From Ziziphus jujuba (taxonomy: Eukaryota; Streptophyta; Magnoliopsida; Rosales; Rhamnaceae), in contig NC_083382.1 in the NCBI RefSeq assembly GCF_031755915.1, positions 13,483,001 through 13,547,000 on the forward strand: a DNA stretch of 64,000 nucleotides. Direction: 5' to 3'. Of the stretch, positions 37,190-49,300 are shown piece by piece. The position numbers and the translations under genes were made by a program. Position 1 is the stretch's first letter; the number at the start of each line of letters is the position of its first letter. The notes beneath the pieces are model-generated. The model was not told where the DNA came from and searched no databases. It worked only from the letters and a program-made list of their open reading frames with translations.

Positions 37190-40100
37190 TTGCCGACGAC
37201 CTTTCTTCTCTACTCTCTACATTTTCTCTTTTTCTTTTTTTCTTTTTAAATTTACATATTTTTCTATTATTTGATATAATAGAAAAAGAAAAAAAAATAT
37301 TCGTTTTTTTGACCCAAATTGAAAAAAAATAAAATTTAATGCTGACAAAATATTTCTATATCTAGATTAAGAAGATTAAAAATTGTAGATGGTGAACAAC
37401 AATTTGGTTACGAACATTTTCTTTCATCTCAGACATTTTCAATTTTAGTGGTTTTAGGCGTACATTTCACATTCCTCATATGAATACAAATCCTAATTAT
37501 ATAACTTAATCATAAAGACTCCATAAAAACAAAAATTTTATATGATGTAGTTAAGTAATGTGGGGAAAAAAGCTAAAATAATTATTACTAAGTTAAATTC
37601 TTCTCAGCGAAAAAAAAAAAAAAAAAGTCTTAAATTCTAAGAAGATGCTAATATGAAGTTTTATTTATTTAATTTTTTTCTTTACATATTGAAAGTGAGA
37701 TATTCAAGTTCCAATTTTCATGGGAGGAAATAGCAGCTTTATTATCAAATTGTCTATAAAGGAACATAATTTGATATTAAAAGTATTTTTAATGAGATTG
37801 TAAATTACTATCTACTTGGTACAGAAATAGAAGTTGGAAAAAATTATAGTGTATGTAGTATAAATGTTTATTTAGTAGATATTTGATTCAAAAATTATTT
37901 TGTAATGATTATGTTTAAATCTAATTAATTAATAATATGTATTTATATATTTTTTTAAAATAATAATAATTATAATGATTTATTTATTTATTTATTTTTT
38001 TTTTGGAAAAACTAGATAAATAATGTTTTGATGAGTTATAAACAACCTATTTGACAATGTATATTTTACGTTTTGTCACATCATTTGATAGAGTTAATAA
38101 ATAAAACCTACAAAGAAGTTTTTTTTTTTTAATTATTGTCTATATATATGATGTAATAATAAAAATATTGCAATTTATAAAACCGTTAGATTCTATTTGA
38201 AAAGTATCAAAGTTTAGACGGAAATTAATTATTGATTTTTTGAAAATTAAATTTTTATGAATTAATTTTCTGTGATGTATTTTTTAGAATGATTAATTAG
38301 TATTGATATATTTAGAATTTACATATAATTAATTAAATTGTGCTTTGAAATTTGAGAATAAGCTTGTCCTTAAATAACATATATGAAACTAATTTTTTAG
38401 GCAATTTCAAATGGGATATCTTTTGAAAGATTCATTTTTCATCCTATTTTAGTACATTTTGAAATTTACTTTTTATTTTAGAATCCACAATTTTTTTCTT
38501 GTAAAAATCATCGAGACATATAAAAGTTTTATTTTACAAAAATATTTTAAATCGTTACTAATTTCAACATTTTCAAACGGAAATACTCTAAGTATACAAA
38601 AATTTTGAAGAAATTTATAAAAACCGTAAAATATTTAAATAGTTTTGAACAATAAATATGAATTTTTTTTTTTTTTAAGAATCCACAATTTTTTTTTTGT
38701 AAAAATCATCGAGACACATAAAAGTTTTATTTTACAAAAATATTTTAAATCGTTACTAATTTCAACATTTTCAAACCAAGATACTCTAACCATACAAAAA
38801 TTTTGAAGAAATTTATAAAAACCGTAAAATATTCAAATAGTATTGAACAATAAATATGAATTTTTTTTTTTTACCTTTTATTATATTTTACTCTAATATA
38901 GGCTAAACTGGATTTCATATGACTAAATTATGTAAGGGGTTTTGAATTTTTTAAAGTGTACAAAATTTTTTATTAGATATTCTTATACATGCAGTATAAA
39001 AGATGTCGGTAAAAAAAAAAAATAAAATAAAATAAAAAAAATAAAAAAAAAAGAAGGAAGAAGAAAAGAAAGCATGAAGTGATGCTTCTTTTTAAAAAGG
39101 TAGTGGATTAGGGAGATGATTCATGTTTTTAGACTTTTGAGACACTTGACCAATAAAAAGACGAATATATGGTATGGTAGATAATTTTATTTGCATTTTT
39201 TCTATCTAGGTTTGATGGGAAAAATATACATATAAAAATCATTGAAATGTGGCCAAAAATGTGAAAGCCAGACTTGTTCATACTTTTGTAAAAGGGAAAA
39301 TGATTTTTATCACCAGTTGATAATTTTAACTCATTATATTCAAACACATAAATCATAGTCTTCAAAGATAATAATTCAAGTGAAAATGATATATTAATGT
39401 TAACTTCTAAATTATGAATTGGATCAATATGCAGCTAAAAAAACATACACATATATTAGAATTATGTTTTTTTTTTTTTTCAATAAAAAGCAATTTAAAA
39501 TCTCACAGGTTGTGAGATTCGATAAAATAAAATAAAAAAAAAAGTTTTTTTAACGGGGAAAAAAAAAGATTAGTATAAAAAATAAATAGAGGCTATTATA
39601 AATTAAAGTCAATGGCTGAGAAAACCCACATGTGATAAAATGAAAAGTTGGAGCCAGATTTGATACACGTGGAATATTGTTTCTGACTTGACCCATTCAG
39701 ATTCACACACCTGGATACTTTAAAAAGCATTTCTGTTCTATCAATTAAAAAGAAAAATGCAATAAAAGTGTGATGATAGGTTTATGAGGTGGCTTTAATT
39801 TACAACAACCACATCAAAAAGGGGTTAGGTGCACTTGTATTATATAATTACTATTTTGGAGCCAGTTGGATTGGATCATATATCATAATTTATACTTGTT
39901 TCCTTTTCAAGGACACTGATTTTTTACTTATTACCACTCCTCAAAAAACCCAAAAAAAAAAAAAAAAAAAAGGAAAAAGATAAACTCATACCATATTTGT
40001 TTGGTAAAAATATTTTTGGATTAAAAACTTCTATATGATATTGGATGATTAAATATTTTTTTATTTAAAATTAAAAATATTTAATAAAAATCAATAAACA

Positions 40101-42674
40101 TTTGTTGATAAAAAAAAATAAATAATTTTTTTAAATGAAAAGTCAGATTTTATATTTTATTAAAATTTTTTTTTAGTTTATATGGAAATTTAATACAGCT
40201 ATTTTAATTTCTATGGAAACTTATTAACTTATTGAATATTTAATATAATTTTTTTATTTACATCTAGATATCTATTAATTTTTTAATAATAATTATTTTT
40301 TAAAAAAATTTATTATATAAAATTCTACTGACTAAAAATTTATTTTTATCTGTTATACCAAAAATAGATCAACATGTAAAACAGTACCATTTAAACATTA
40401 CAAAGTGATTCTCGTTTTATGATTAAGATTCATGCATGTGAAAAAAAAAAAGGGTTCATGCATTGAAAAAAAAGGGCAATGCCAATTGGACGGAATGGCA
40501 TTGCTGGAAAATCACCACCCTTACACTAACAATGGAAAAAATATTTATATATATATATATATATATATATCTTCTTCAGTGCTGAACATATAGCAGTGTT
40601 ATAAATATTTAAATATTTATTAAATAAAATATATTAAAAAATTATTGATTAATATATTTATTTAATTTAAATATGAATGAATAAATTTTTAAATAAATTA
40701 ATAAATAAAAATCAAACAATGTCTCATTTGCCATATTATTTGTAAACAAATTTAATAAAATATTTAATTCATCTAATATTATTGGTTAACGATACAGTCA
40801 ATGAAATATCAAAATATGTGGTTATTATCAAAATTTTGATATCAACCAAAATAAACAGTGAAACAGGCGAAAAATTCACGACATTTTTTTTTGATCTATT
40901 AAGAAAAAGAAAACCTAATTCTAATCGATATGAAGTTGGGCTCATTGAAATTAGTAAACATTAGACCATCTTAAGACTTAAAAATAACTAAATAATTTGA
41001 GCTTTAGCAGTAGTACTGGTACATTTTGAATAATAACAACAACAACAACAACAACAACAATACAGATCAGAAAACAAAATAAATAATTAGTCATTCAATA
41101 ATTTTTTCAATTCTGTTTAATCTTATTTTTCCCTTATACCTAGCACATTTGTGCCAGGAAAAATTAATAGAAAATATATTTTTCATTTTGTAGCTTTACA
41201 GTTTTTCTTGCTCGTACATCATCAACAACTTAAATTTAAAGAAAATTATAAAATACCTTCTATTTAAAATGTTTTATTAGAAATTGACAAAATTGACTGT
41301 ATAATATGCAAATTAACCATTTATACAAACAATATATGTCTAATAAATTTTCATATTTTTAAAACAAGATTAGCAACAAAAATGAACTGAAATAATTTTT
41401 TTTTTAACCGATGTTATATTTTAATTTTCATCAATTTTGATTCAATATGAGTTATAATATTGACATACTTTGTTTATATAAATACTTAAATAATCAATTT
41501 GAATATTATTTATTTAATTTAGACATATATTTATCGTTGGTTTCCTCCTTTTGTCTTTCTTCAAAAATTCCCAGAGCCCCTCACAACATTACTTTCTTCT
41601 TCTTTATTGGAATTTTCTCATCAATGTCAAGCTGCTGGAAACTAAGAAATAGCAGCCACTTTTGAGTTTCTTATTAACAAAATTATTAATAATAATAATG
41701 GGTCATTCATTTTGACATCTTCAATATTCAGCATTGCTATGCTTCTTACTTTTTCCTTTTCCCCTGTTTCTCAGTTTCAATTCATCGTGTATGGCATTTG
41801 CCTTATTTATTTATTTATTATTATTATTATTTTTTTTTTTTTGGGCAACGAATTTGCCAACCCAAATAGTCATAAAGTTTATTACAATCCCTCTTAAAAT
41901 TATCTTGTTCTCTGGAGAGGAAATATAAGAACCACATCTTAGCCAATGATTGAATGGAGGTGCTCGAAATTCTTGATGGGCACAATATATAGGATAGGAC
42001 TATACATGGTGATATATCTAGAAATTCTTGATGGGCATTGTGTATATGACTCTAATTTATGCTGATATTTACAAAAAAAAGAAAAATGTTTGAAGAGCTG
42101 GACTCTGGAATGGAAATTGAGATGAATTTTGAGATGGATGGTATGGAAATTGACTATAGAAGATCAAAAGGGAGCTATGCAGCAGGTATATGCCCCCTTT
42201 TGCCCTTTTGTCACATTAACAGAGAATGGGAAGGCACAAGAAACTCAGCAAGAAATCTGTCAAGAAGAGGGACAAAGAGAGGTAGATAGTGTAACTTTTC
42301 AAGTTTGAAACCAAAGTACTTGTCCTGAAATACTCTCAACTTGGGAAACCCAAAGGTGCTGAAATGTTTTAAGGTATGTAACATAAGCATTGGATCATAA
42401 TCTTTACTTGGGAAAAGGTCTTTAGGTTGTCTATATGTTTTTTTTTTCATAAGTGAATTTGAAAGAAAAGTTTTTATGTATCTTAAAATTTTTGATGGTG
42501 TTGTGTTGTCCATCATCTGTTAGCTGCTTTTTAGGTACAAGGTTTTTCTTCTTTCTGGGAGGAGGTACATTTTTACTTTGTGGAGGCAGTTATATATGGA
42601 CTTTGGATTTTGCTTATTTTCAAGAGAGAACTTTATTATTTCCTTTATGACTTGGCTGGAGATTGTTAGCTTGT
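37190..42674. other. AT-rich intergenic region
   Basis: No gene is supported. Contents: a recent 198-bp tandem duplication at about 38,481-38,871, an (AT)n run near 40,545-40,570, a (CAA)n run at about 41,037-41,059, and many poly-A/T tracts. A small open frame at about 42,085-42,289 (acidic start, basic end) shows no recognisable domain and was not called a gene. Confidence 0.55.
38481..38871. repeat. Tandem duplication, period 198 bp
   Basis: Units start at 38,481 and 38,679 with gaatccacaatttttt. They share atcatcgagaca, taaaagttttattttacaaa, aatcgttactaatttcaaca, aaccgtaaaatatt and gaacaataaatatgaatttt with only a few differences. The duplication is fairly recent. Confidence 0.9.
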
Positions 42675-43150
42675 TGTCACGTCCCGCGAAAAAGGAGTAA
42701 AACCCTTGAGGTTTTACCGAAAGACTCTACACTCTCCATGAAGAATCAAGAGAAACCCGGAATATTCTAGAAGATTCAAGAGCAACCTAGACTTATGTAG
42801 ATTGGAATCTCTCTAGAATACTCCATGTAAATATCTTGTACATAATCCTAGAATAATCTAGAACCCAAACTAGATAGGTGACATGTGTACATATCTAGAA
42901 CTTTCCTACATGCCAAGCCCTCTATATAAAGGGGTTGGTCTCTCATTTGTAACATATCCAAGAATCCAAGCATATCCAAGCACATCAAGAATTCTAGCAA
43001 TACAAATATTCTCCACATTCTCTCAAACTATCCTACTTCCTACTCTCTCACTCTTAGCTTCCGCATTTTCATAGCTTGTGAGCAAGGCTTACTTAGCAAG
43101 GGAAGTGCTAAGTGCCGCACGGGAGTGTTGGAAAAGCTAGGCCCGTGACA
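42675..43150 (+). repeat. 5' LTR
   Basis: 476 bp, starting TGTCACG and ending CGTGACA. A TATA box (tatataaa, 42,923-42,930) lies mid-LTR. A four-unit heat-shock element lies at 42,760-42,777. Several further TCTAGAA-like half-palindromes follow between about 42,810 and 42,900. Confidence 0.95.
42760..42777 (+). promoter_or_regulatory. Perfect heat-shock element in the 5' LTR
   Basis: The 18 bases read GAA-ta-TTC-ta-GAA-ga-TTC: four alternating nGAAn/nTTCn units with exact 2-base spacing, and a near-match fifth unit (GAG) follows at 42,780. It lies about 145 bp upstream of the LTR TATA box, a position comparable with heat-responsive plant retrotransposons. An identical copy is in the 3' LTR at 45,515-45,532. 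Confidence 0.75.
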
Positions 43151-43152
43151 GT

Positions 43153-43165
43153 TGGTATCAGAGCC
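43153..43165 (+). other. Primer-binding site, initiator tRNA-Met type
   Basis: TGGTATCAGAGCC begins three bases after the 5' LTR. It is the usual plant LTR-retrotransposon primer site complementary to the 3' end of initiator tRNA-Met, used to prime minus-strand synthesis. Confidence 0.9.
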
Positions 43166-43211
43166 AATTGCTGCTCAAGCATATCGTTGGTGTAACGTGG
43201 AAGTAGGCAAG

Positions 43212-45455
43212 ATGGCTAGCTCGGATGTTACCATCAATGTGGAGGGACCTACCGAGGTGCGAGGTCGTGAAGAGCAACGCAACCCCAATGCGGGGAAGCA
43301 GAGGCACAAGTCCAAGTCCAAGGATGTGATGATGGGCGTAGAGTTGCGCTTGGAGGAACATGCATCCCGAGTACAGGAACGGTTTGAGGCGCTGGAGGGT
43401 CGCCTAGATGGGCTAGAGTCGGAGGACATTGCCATCAATCAAGCCGTGAGGGGGTTACTCAATGGGCTGGATGATGCCTTAAGGAGGGAGCTCCGCGCGA
43501 CACGCGACCAATGCATGGGGGAGGTAGCAGACCTTCGTGCAATGTTGGAGAGAGAATTGGATGCCATCCGCACCCAAATGGAGGATATGCGGGGTGATTG
43601 GGCTCTTTGCAAGAGGGCGGTGGCGTCGGGGACGACCACCATACGCGAGGGGCCACGTATCGATGTGCCAAAGCCCAAGTCCTACTCCGGGGCAAGGAAT
43701 GCGAGGGAGCTCGAGAATTTCCTTTGGGGCTTGGAGCAATACTTTGAAGCAATGGGCATTGCGGACGATGCTTCAAAGATAAGGACTGCCACTCTCTACC
43801 TTAGCGACACAGCAATGTTATGGTGGAGAAGGAGGCATAGCGACATTGAGCGAGGTACGTGCACTTTCCATACTTTTGATGACTTTAAAAGGGATCTCAA
43901 AAGGCAATTCTATCCGGAGAATGCCGAAGATGAGGCAAGGAGTCGCCTTCGACGACTCAAGCAAGTAGGCCATATCCGGGAATACATCAAGGAGTTCACC
44001 ATCTTGGTGTTGGAGATCCCGGACCTATCGGATAAAGACTCCCTTTTCTACTTCATGGATGGACTACAACCTTGGGCCAAGACGGAGTTGAAGAGGCGTG
44101 GAGTACAAGATTTGGCTAGTGCCATTGCGTATGCCGAAGGCTTCATCGACTACTCCAACCAAAGAGACTCTCCAAGGCCAAAGGAATGGAAGGACAACCA
44201 TGGAAAAGGTGGGGGAGAACCTAGTAGGTCCAAAGAAGACGAAAGGGAGGAGAGTGCACACAAGCCAAAAAGCTCAAGGTGGAAGCCGCCTAGAGAAGGT
44301 AAGGATGCTTCCAAACCTAAAAACTCTTGTTTCTTATGTGATGGACCGCATTGGGTTAGGGATTGTCCGAAGAGGAAGGCTTTGAATGCCATGACTACCC
44401 AATACGAGGAGAAGCAAGAGGAAGGAACTAGTATAGGTTCCTTACAACTGTTAAATGCTATCAAGGCTGCTCCTAAGGAGACCAAGAAGAGTGGCCTAAT
44501 GTTCGTAGAGACAAAACTCAACGGAGTGCCCACCAAGGCGTTGGTGGACACGGGTGCCTCACATAATTTCCTATCGGTGGAAGAGGCACAAAGGCTTGGG
44601 ATTAAGGCAACTCAAGAAAGGGGCTTCGTCAAGGCTGCAAATTCTGACGCGAAGCCGCTCAAAGGAGTTGCTCGAGGTGTGAAAACCACCATCGGCGATT
44701 GGGAAGGCCAATTGAACCTAACGGTTGTGTCCATGGATGACTACAAGGTTGTCCTTGGCATGGACTTCTTCAACCAAGTAAAGGCTTTCCCACTCCCATT
44801 TGCAAACAAGTTATGCATCATGGATGGGGGAACGACGTGCATGGTGCCTACGGAACAAGCTAGCAAGCGGGAGGCTAAAGTCTTGTCGGCACTGCAGGTT
44901 GAGAAGGAGGAGCAACTCAACCTGGTTGCTACCCAAAAGCTTAGCGAGGATGCCCCAAGCCATATCAAAACACCTCCTAAGGTACAAGATGTGCCAAAGG
45001 AGTTGCACCAAGGGAGCTTGCGTGCATTGGCTTCAAGTCGTGGAGACGACAAGAGAAAGCACGTAGAGGCTAAGGAACGGAACTTAGCCGAACCATCACC
45101 TCAACAAAACGAGGTGCATGACGGGAAGGCACGACCCTATGAGAGGTCACTTCCAATTGTAGGGAAAGGGGGCAAGGGAGCCCCAAGGAAAGGGAAGCCA
45201 AGAAGGGCACCCTTGGCGATAGCGACTTCACCCGACAAGAATGTGGACGCCACACCTGCGGATCGAGTCGTTCAACGTAAAAGCGTGCCTAACTTGGTGG
45301 AGGAGAAGGACCTGCTGAATGGTGGATTAAGTGGGGAGCACGAAGATACACAACGGCAACTCAACGATCACATTCAGCGGGTAAGGAAGAAGGCGCGACG
45401 AGGGCGTCGCGAGTTTAGGTGGGGGAGAGTGTCACGTCCCGCGAAAAAGGAGTAA
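43212..45455 (+). CDS. Gag-protease polyprotein of the TR-GAG element
   Basis: Intact ORF of 747 aa from the first in-frame ATG at 43,212; the open frame itself reaches back to 43,152 without an ATG. Order: a charged N-terminus; a helical, probably coiled-coil region (about 40-125); a Retrotrans_gag domain (about 155-300, with LYLSDTAMLWWRRR and FKRDLKRQFYPE); a zinc knuckle C373-X2-C376-X3-H380-X4-C385; and a retropepsin-like segment with catalytic VDTGAS (D446). A basic, low-complexity tail of about 200 residues follows. The knuckle has X3 between the second Cys and the His where X4 is usual. The reading frame runs through the polypurine tract and ends inside the 3' LTR (stop 45,453-45,455), so its last eight codons are LTR sequence. 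There is no RT or integrase. Gag packages element RNA; an encoded protease without Pol may mature Gag only. The ORF has no breaks, which fits a recent insertion. Confidence 0.93.
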   Translation: MASSDVTINVEGPTEVRGREEQRNPNAGKQRHKSKSKDVMMGVELRLEEHASRVQERFEALEGRLDGLESEDIAINQAVRGLLNGLDDALRRELRATRDQCMGEVADLRAMLERELDAIRTQMEDMRGDWALCKRAVASGTTTIREGPRIDVPKPKSYSGARNARELENFLWGLEQYFEAMGIADDASKIRTATLYLSDTAMLWWRRRHSDIERGTCTFHTFDDFKRDLKRQFYPENAEDEARSRLRRLKQVGHIREYIKEFTILVLEIPDLSDKDSLFYFMDGLQPWAKTELKRRGVQDLASAIAYAEGFIDYSNQRDSPRPKEWKDNHGKGGGEPSRSKEDEREESAHKPKSSRWKPPREGKDASKPKNSCFLCDGPHWVRDCPKRKALNAMTTQYEEKQEEGTSIGSLQLLNAIKAAPKETKKSGLMFVETKLNGVPTKALVDTGASHNFLSVEEAQRLGIKATQERGFVKAANSDAKPLKGVARGVKTTIGDWEGQLNLTVVSMDDYKVVLGMDFFNQVKAFPLPFANKLCIMDGGTTCMVPTEQASKREAKVLSALQVEKEEQLNLVATQKLSEDAPSHIKTPPKVQDVPKELHQGSLRALASSRGDDKRKHVEAKERNLAEPSPQQNEVHDGKARPYERSLPIVGKGGKGAPRKGKPRRAPLAIATSPDKNVDATPADRVVQRKSVPNLVEEKDLLNGGLSGEHEDTQRQLNDHIQRVRKKARRGRREFRWGRVSRPAKKE

Positions 45456-45905
45456 AACCCTTGAGGTTTTACCGAAAGACTCTACACTCTCCATGAAGAA
45501 TCAAGAGAAACCCGGAATATTCTAGAAGATTCAAGAGCAACCTAGACTTATGTAGATTGGAATCTCTCTAGAATACTCCATGTAAATATCTTGTACATAA
45601 TCCTAGAATAATCTAGAACCCAAACTAGATAGGTGACATGTGTACATATCTAGAACTTTCCTACATGCCAAGCCCTCTATATAAAGGGGTTGGTCTCTCA
45701 TTTGTAACATATCCAAGAATCCAAGCATATCCAAGCACATCAAGAATTCTAGCAATACAAGTATTCTCCACATTCTCTCAAACTATCCTACTTCCTACTC
45801 TCTCACTCTTAGCTTCCGCATTTTCATAGCTTGTGAGCAAGGCTTACTTAGCAAGGGAAGTGCTAAGTGCCGCACGGGAGTGTTGGAAAAGCTAGGCCCG
45901 TGACA
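45430..45905 (+). repeat. 3' LTR
   Basis: 476 bp, identical to the 5' LTR except for one substitution near 45,762. It contains the second heat-shock element copy (45,515-45,532) and TATA box. The polypurine tract lies immediately before it. Confidence 0.95.
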
Positions 45906-46338
45906 TTGTGCTACCTTGGCAACAGGGTTCTATATGTTTTATATTTTATAAGCATTTTTGTTCTCTACCTGGTATTAAGCAATGTGGATGATCATTATCA
46001 TGAGTTTATTTATTTATTTATTTTTTAATGAGAGAGACTATGGATTCATAGCTTATTTGATCATAACTTGGTTTCTTGATTGAAATCTCCTTGGGTTAGA
46101 CATATTCAATGTATATACACTATCATGTTTGCTTTGGCCTTTGCATGATTAATATTTTAAAAGTCCCAACCACCTTACATTTTTGACTTTGAATTACATT
46201 TTCAAAGTATAGCTGATATGCTTGTCATACGGACTCTACTAGTTTATTAATGTATATTATTTTAACACAAGACGAGCTACCATTTTACCATTTAGATTTC
46301 TAATTTGAAAACATGTTCTCATTATATATCATATATAG

Positions 46339-46379
<41 letters not shown>

Positions 46380-49300
46380 ATATGCATAAAATTTAACTAA
46401 ATTGCATTTTAATATTGGTCATATGGCACACTATGGGATGAAACCTGTTAGTCAAGTACTTTAATTAAATTAAAATGTAACAAATTGGAAACTTAAAAAT
46501 GTTTAAATTGTGACTTCTAAAATTGAAAAGTTAAAAATACAATTTATTGAAACTAAAAATTATTAAAATATAGTAAAACTCAAACTCCATTTTTTTTTTG
46601 TAGTTCCGAAAGCAATTAACTACTCTAATCTAGCTTTCTAATAAATTTAAAGGATATTGGCATTGTTACAACTTGAACTATATGGGATCTTATATATTGC
46701 AACTTAAACAAAAAATTTTTTCCTTACAATTTGTATCTCAGACTAACACAAAATTTACACCCTTACTCCTTTTGCCATTTTCTGTCCAAAACTTTAACGG
46801 AAGCAACACATGCTGCACAAATGAGCTTCATATAAAGGCATTTGGTGTCATTTTCTTCTCTCTTGCAATAGAAAATTAGGGCCGCATTTCAATTGTGTCG
46901 GAGTTGGACCAATAAAACCACCAGTTGGAAAAGAACTACAATGTTCTCCTCGGCGATTAAACCCAGCAAAAGAGAAGGAATCAGAGTAGGAAAATGGATT
47001 CCTTGGAGAGATTGAAAGAGCAAAACTCAAAGAGGGATTGAGCCCAATAGTTGCCATGGAAGCAAATTTCGGACAACCATGGCGATGATGATGGAAAAGC
47101 GAAACTGGGTTATGTAAATGCAACTCCATCCAACATTCTGCTCTCTTGAACTGAGAGAGTTAGCTCCATAAAAGAAGATGAAACTCCCATCAACATATCA
47201 AGGAAGCAGCAAAGTTTAGTTTGGAGCTTCACAGTCAACAGCAATGGAATGGAAATATGGTGGGATTTGGACGGAATTCCTTTAATTCCTCTTGGAAATT
47301 CTCTCTCCCCCTTCCAGAAATTCCCCAATCAAAGCAATTATTTTTTATTTTTTATTTAAAAAAATTTTTTCCCCTGTTTTTCCTTTCTCTCCTCTATGAT
47401 TTTTTATAATACATAACCAAATCCAATTTAAAAATCTCAATTTTCAATTTAAATATTTATATTTAAAAAAAGAAAGAAAAAAAAAGTAGTTTGTGTACCT
47501 TTGTGTATATAGGTTACTCCTTCAGTGAAGGTTTTATGATTTTTTCCTTAATTGCTTATTCCTTTTGACAGTCGAGAAGTTTTATGATTGATCTTTAGTA
47601 TCTCTATTTATTTATTTATTTTTAACATTACAAATTACCGTAAATTTTTATATTTTGATAATTCAAACCATATTTTCATAACATATAACATAAATAGAAA
47701 TATTCAAAACTATCATATTCGTTATTTTGAGTATCTTTATTTAGCATTTGTATTTGAACAATTAATGTCTGGGTTAACTAAATTTTTGTTTGCATCCATT
47801 TGACACACTTATAATTCAGTTTTTTTTTTTTTTTTTTTTAATTGACTCATATATAGGAGAATATGTTAAGAAATAATATATTATCGATCACTTTCTCTTA
47901 GTAAATTTTTTTGAAGTAGATGAAAACTTAGCGAGAGCACAAGCAAAACACTGGTGGAGGCATCATTTCCTCAAAAGTTGGAAGGTAAGGTAATCATGAA
48001 TTGGACGACTGATCAAATCACTCACTATACACAGAAAAGTCGACTGATCCAATAGCGGTAGCAAAATACAGTGTTAAATGATGAACTAGACTTCGAAGAT
48101 CAGTACTCCATCGTTCTTCAACTTGACAAGGAGATCGAAAGCTTGGAGAACTGGTTAAAGAACTTGACATTGGAAGATTAGGGAAACAATGGACACAAAA
48201 GACAAAAGGAAACTTGAAATAAGGCACACCAAAACAGCAAACATACACTGGAAACTATAACTAATATTATAGCACGCAAATTAAGGTTTAGTATTGCTGT
48301 TGCAAACGCTCAAAAGTCTAGGGTGCAGTGGTAAAATTTCCACTTTTTTTCAAAATTATGATCTCAAATCTCATTTACTTATTAGATGTTTTCCATCTTT
48401 TATTATTATTAGTAGTAGTAGTAGTAGAAGAAGAAGAAGAAGAAGAAGAAATGAACCTATATGCTATAAATGTAAATTCTACTTGCTTTATGTCATGATT
48501 ATAAACATATATTTATATGTACAGAATTAGCTAGGACTAATTAATTAATGTTGTAACATAGAATCTTTCCTTTTTAATACTAAAAAAAGAAAAAGAAAAT
48601 ATAGATATTTAGACACCTTATATAGGAAAAGGCTTGAAGTCAAGATGACTTGATTTTTTTTATTTTAAATTCTAACCTTTAAATATTTACATTTGATGAG
48701 TTGGATTTTCCCTTTTTTTTTTTTTTTTTTTGGTTTTTATAACCCAAATGAGAAAATCAAAGGTCATGATTAAGATCTTATTTTTAAAAAGTCTAAATCA
48801 TTTGATCTGAGACTAATTATATATTTATATATATATATATATTACCAATAATGAGGCATAAATCGTTAATTAAAAAAATAATCAGGATTCATTACTAGGG
48901 TCACATTAATCAAAGCAATTATTAGACACATTAAATTAATATCCATATAATAAAATTTTACTAAATATTTTATAATACTATATTGTTAGTATATATAAGA
49001 AATAAATTTAAGATGTTACGCATATCTATTTTGTAATATTATATTGTTAGTATAAGAACAAAATTTAAGTAAAGTTGTTTAATTATTTTGGTAATACTAT
49101 TTGTTATTATATCTCAATGTATAAATCAACCTTATGTCATGATGATCTTATAGTTTTAATATTATTTTTTTTAATTAGCTTTTAAATCACATTAAAATGC
49201 TAGAAGTAACATTCAAAATTTATAAATATATGGATTTAAATCTAATCATATATATTTCCACGGACTTAATTGTTTTGGCAAAAATTGTTTATATATATAT

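Larger units (their letters stand above)
42675..45905 (+). mobile_element. Non-autonomous LTR retrotransposon with gag-protease only (TR-GAG type)
   Basis: A complete element of 3,231 bp. The 5' LTR is 42,675-43,150 and the 3' LTR is 45,430-45,905, each 476 bp and bounded by TGTCACG...CGTGACA. They differ at one visible base (a/g in tacaaatatt versus tacaagtatt). The primer-binding site TGGTATCAGAGCC starts at 43,153, three bases after the LTR, and matches the 3' end of initiator tRNA-Met. A polypurine tract (ggtgggggagag) abuts the 3' LTR. TTGT flanks both sides (42,671-42,674 and 45,906-45,909), the likely target-site duplication. The 2.3-kb inside holds only one gag-protease ORF: no RT, RNase H or integrase. 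It must depend on an autonomous Ty3/gypsy-type partner. The element is visibly GC-richer than its surroundings. Confidence 0.95.

Noticed and set aside
42085..42289. Small plus-strand open frame with acidic N-terminus and basic C-terminus
   Set aside because: No signal peptide, domain or conserved motif, and no clear splice partner. Length is within chance expectation.
43158..45255. Antisense open frames within the retrotransposon
   Set aside because: They mirror the biased codon use of the gag-protease ORF. No domain is recognisable.
48018..48248. 76-codon minus-strand open frame, with a short plus-strand frame containing an EIESLENWLKNL-like stretch
   Set aside because: Too short and without a recognisable family. 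It may be an old coding remnant but cannot be supported.
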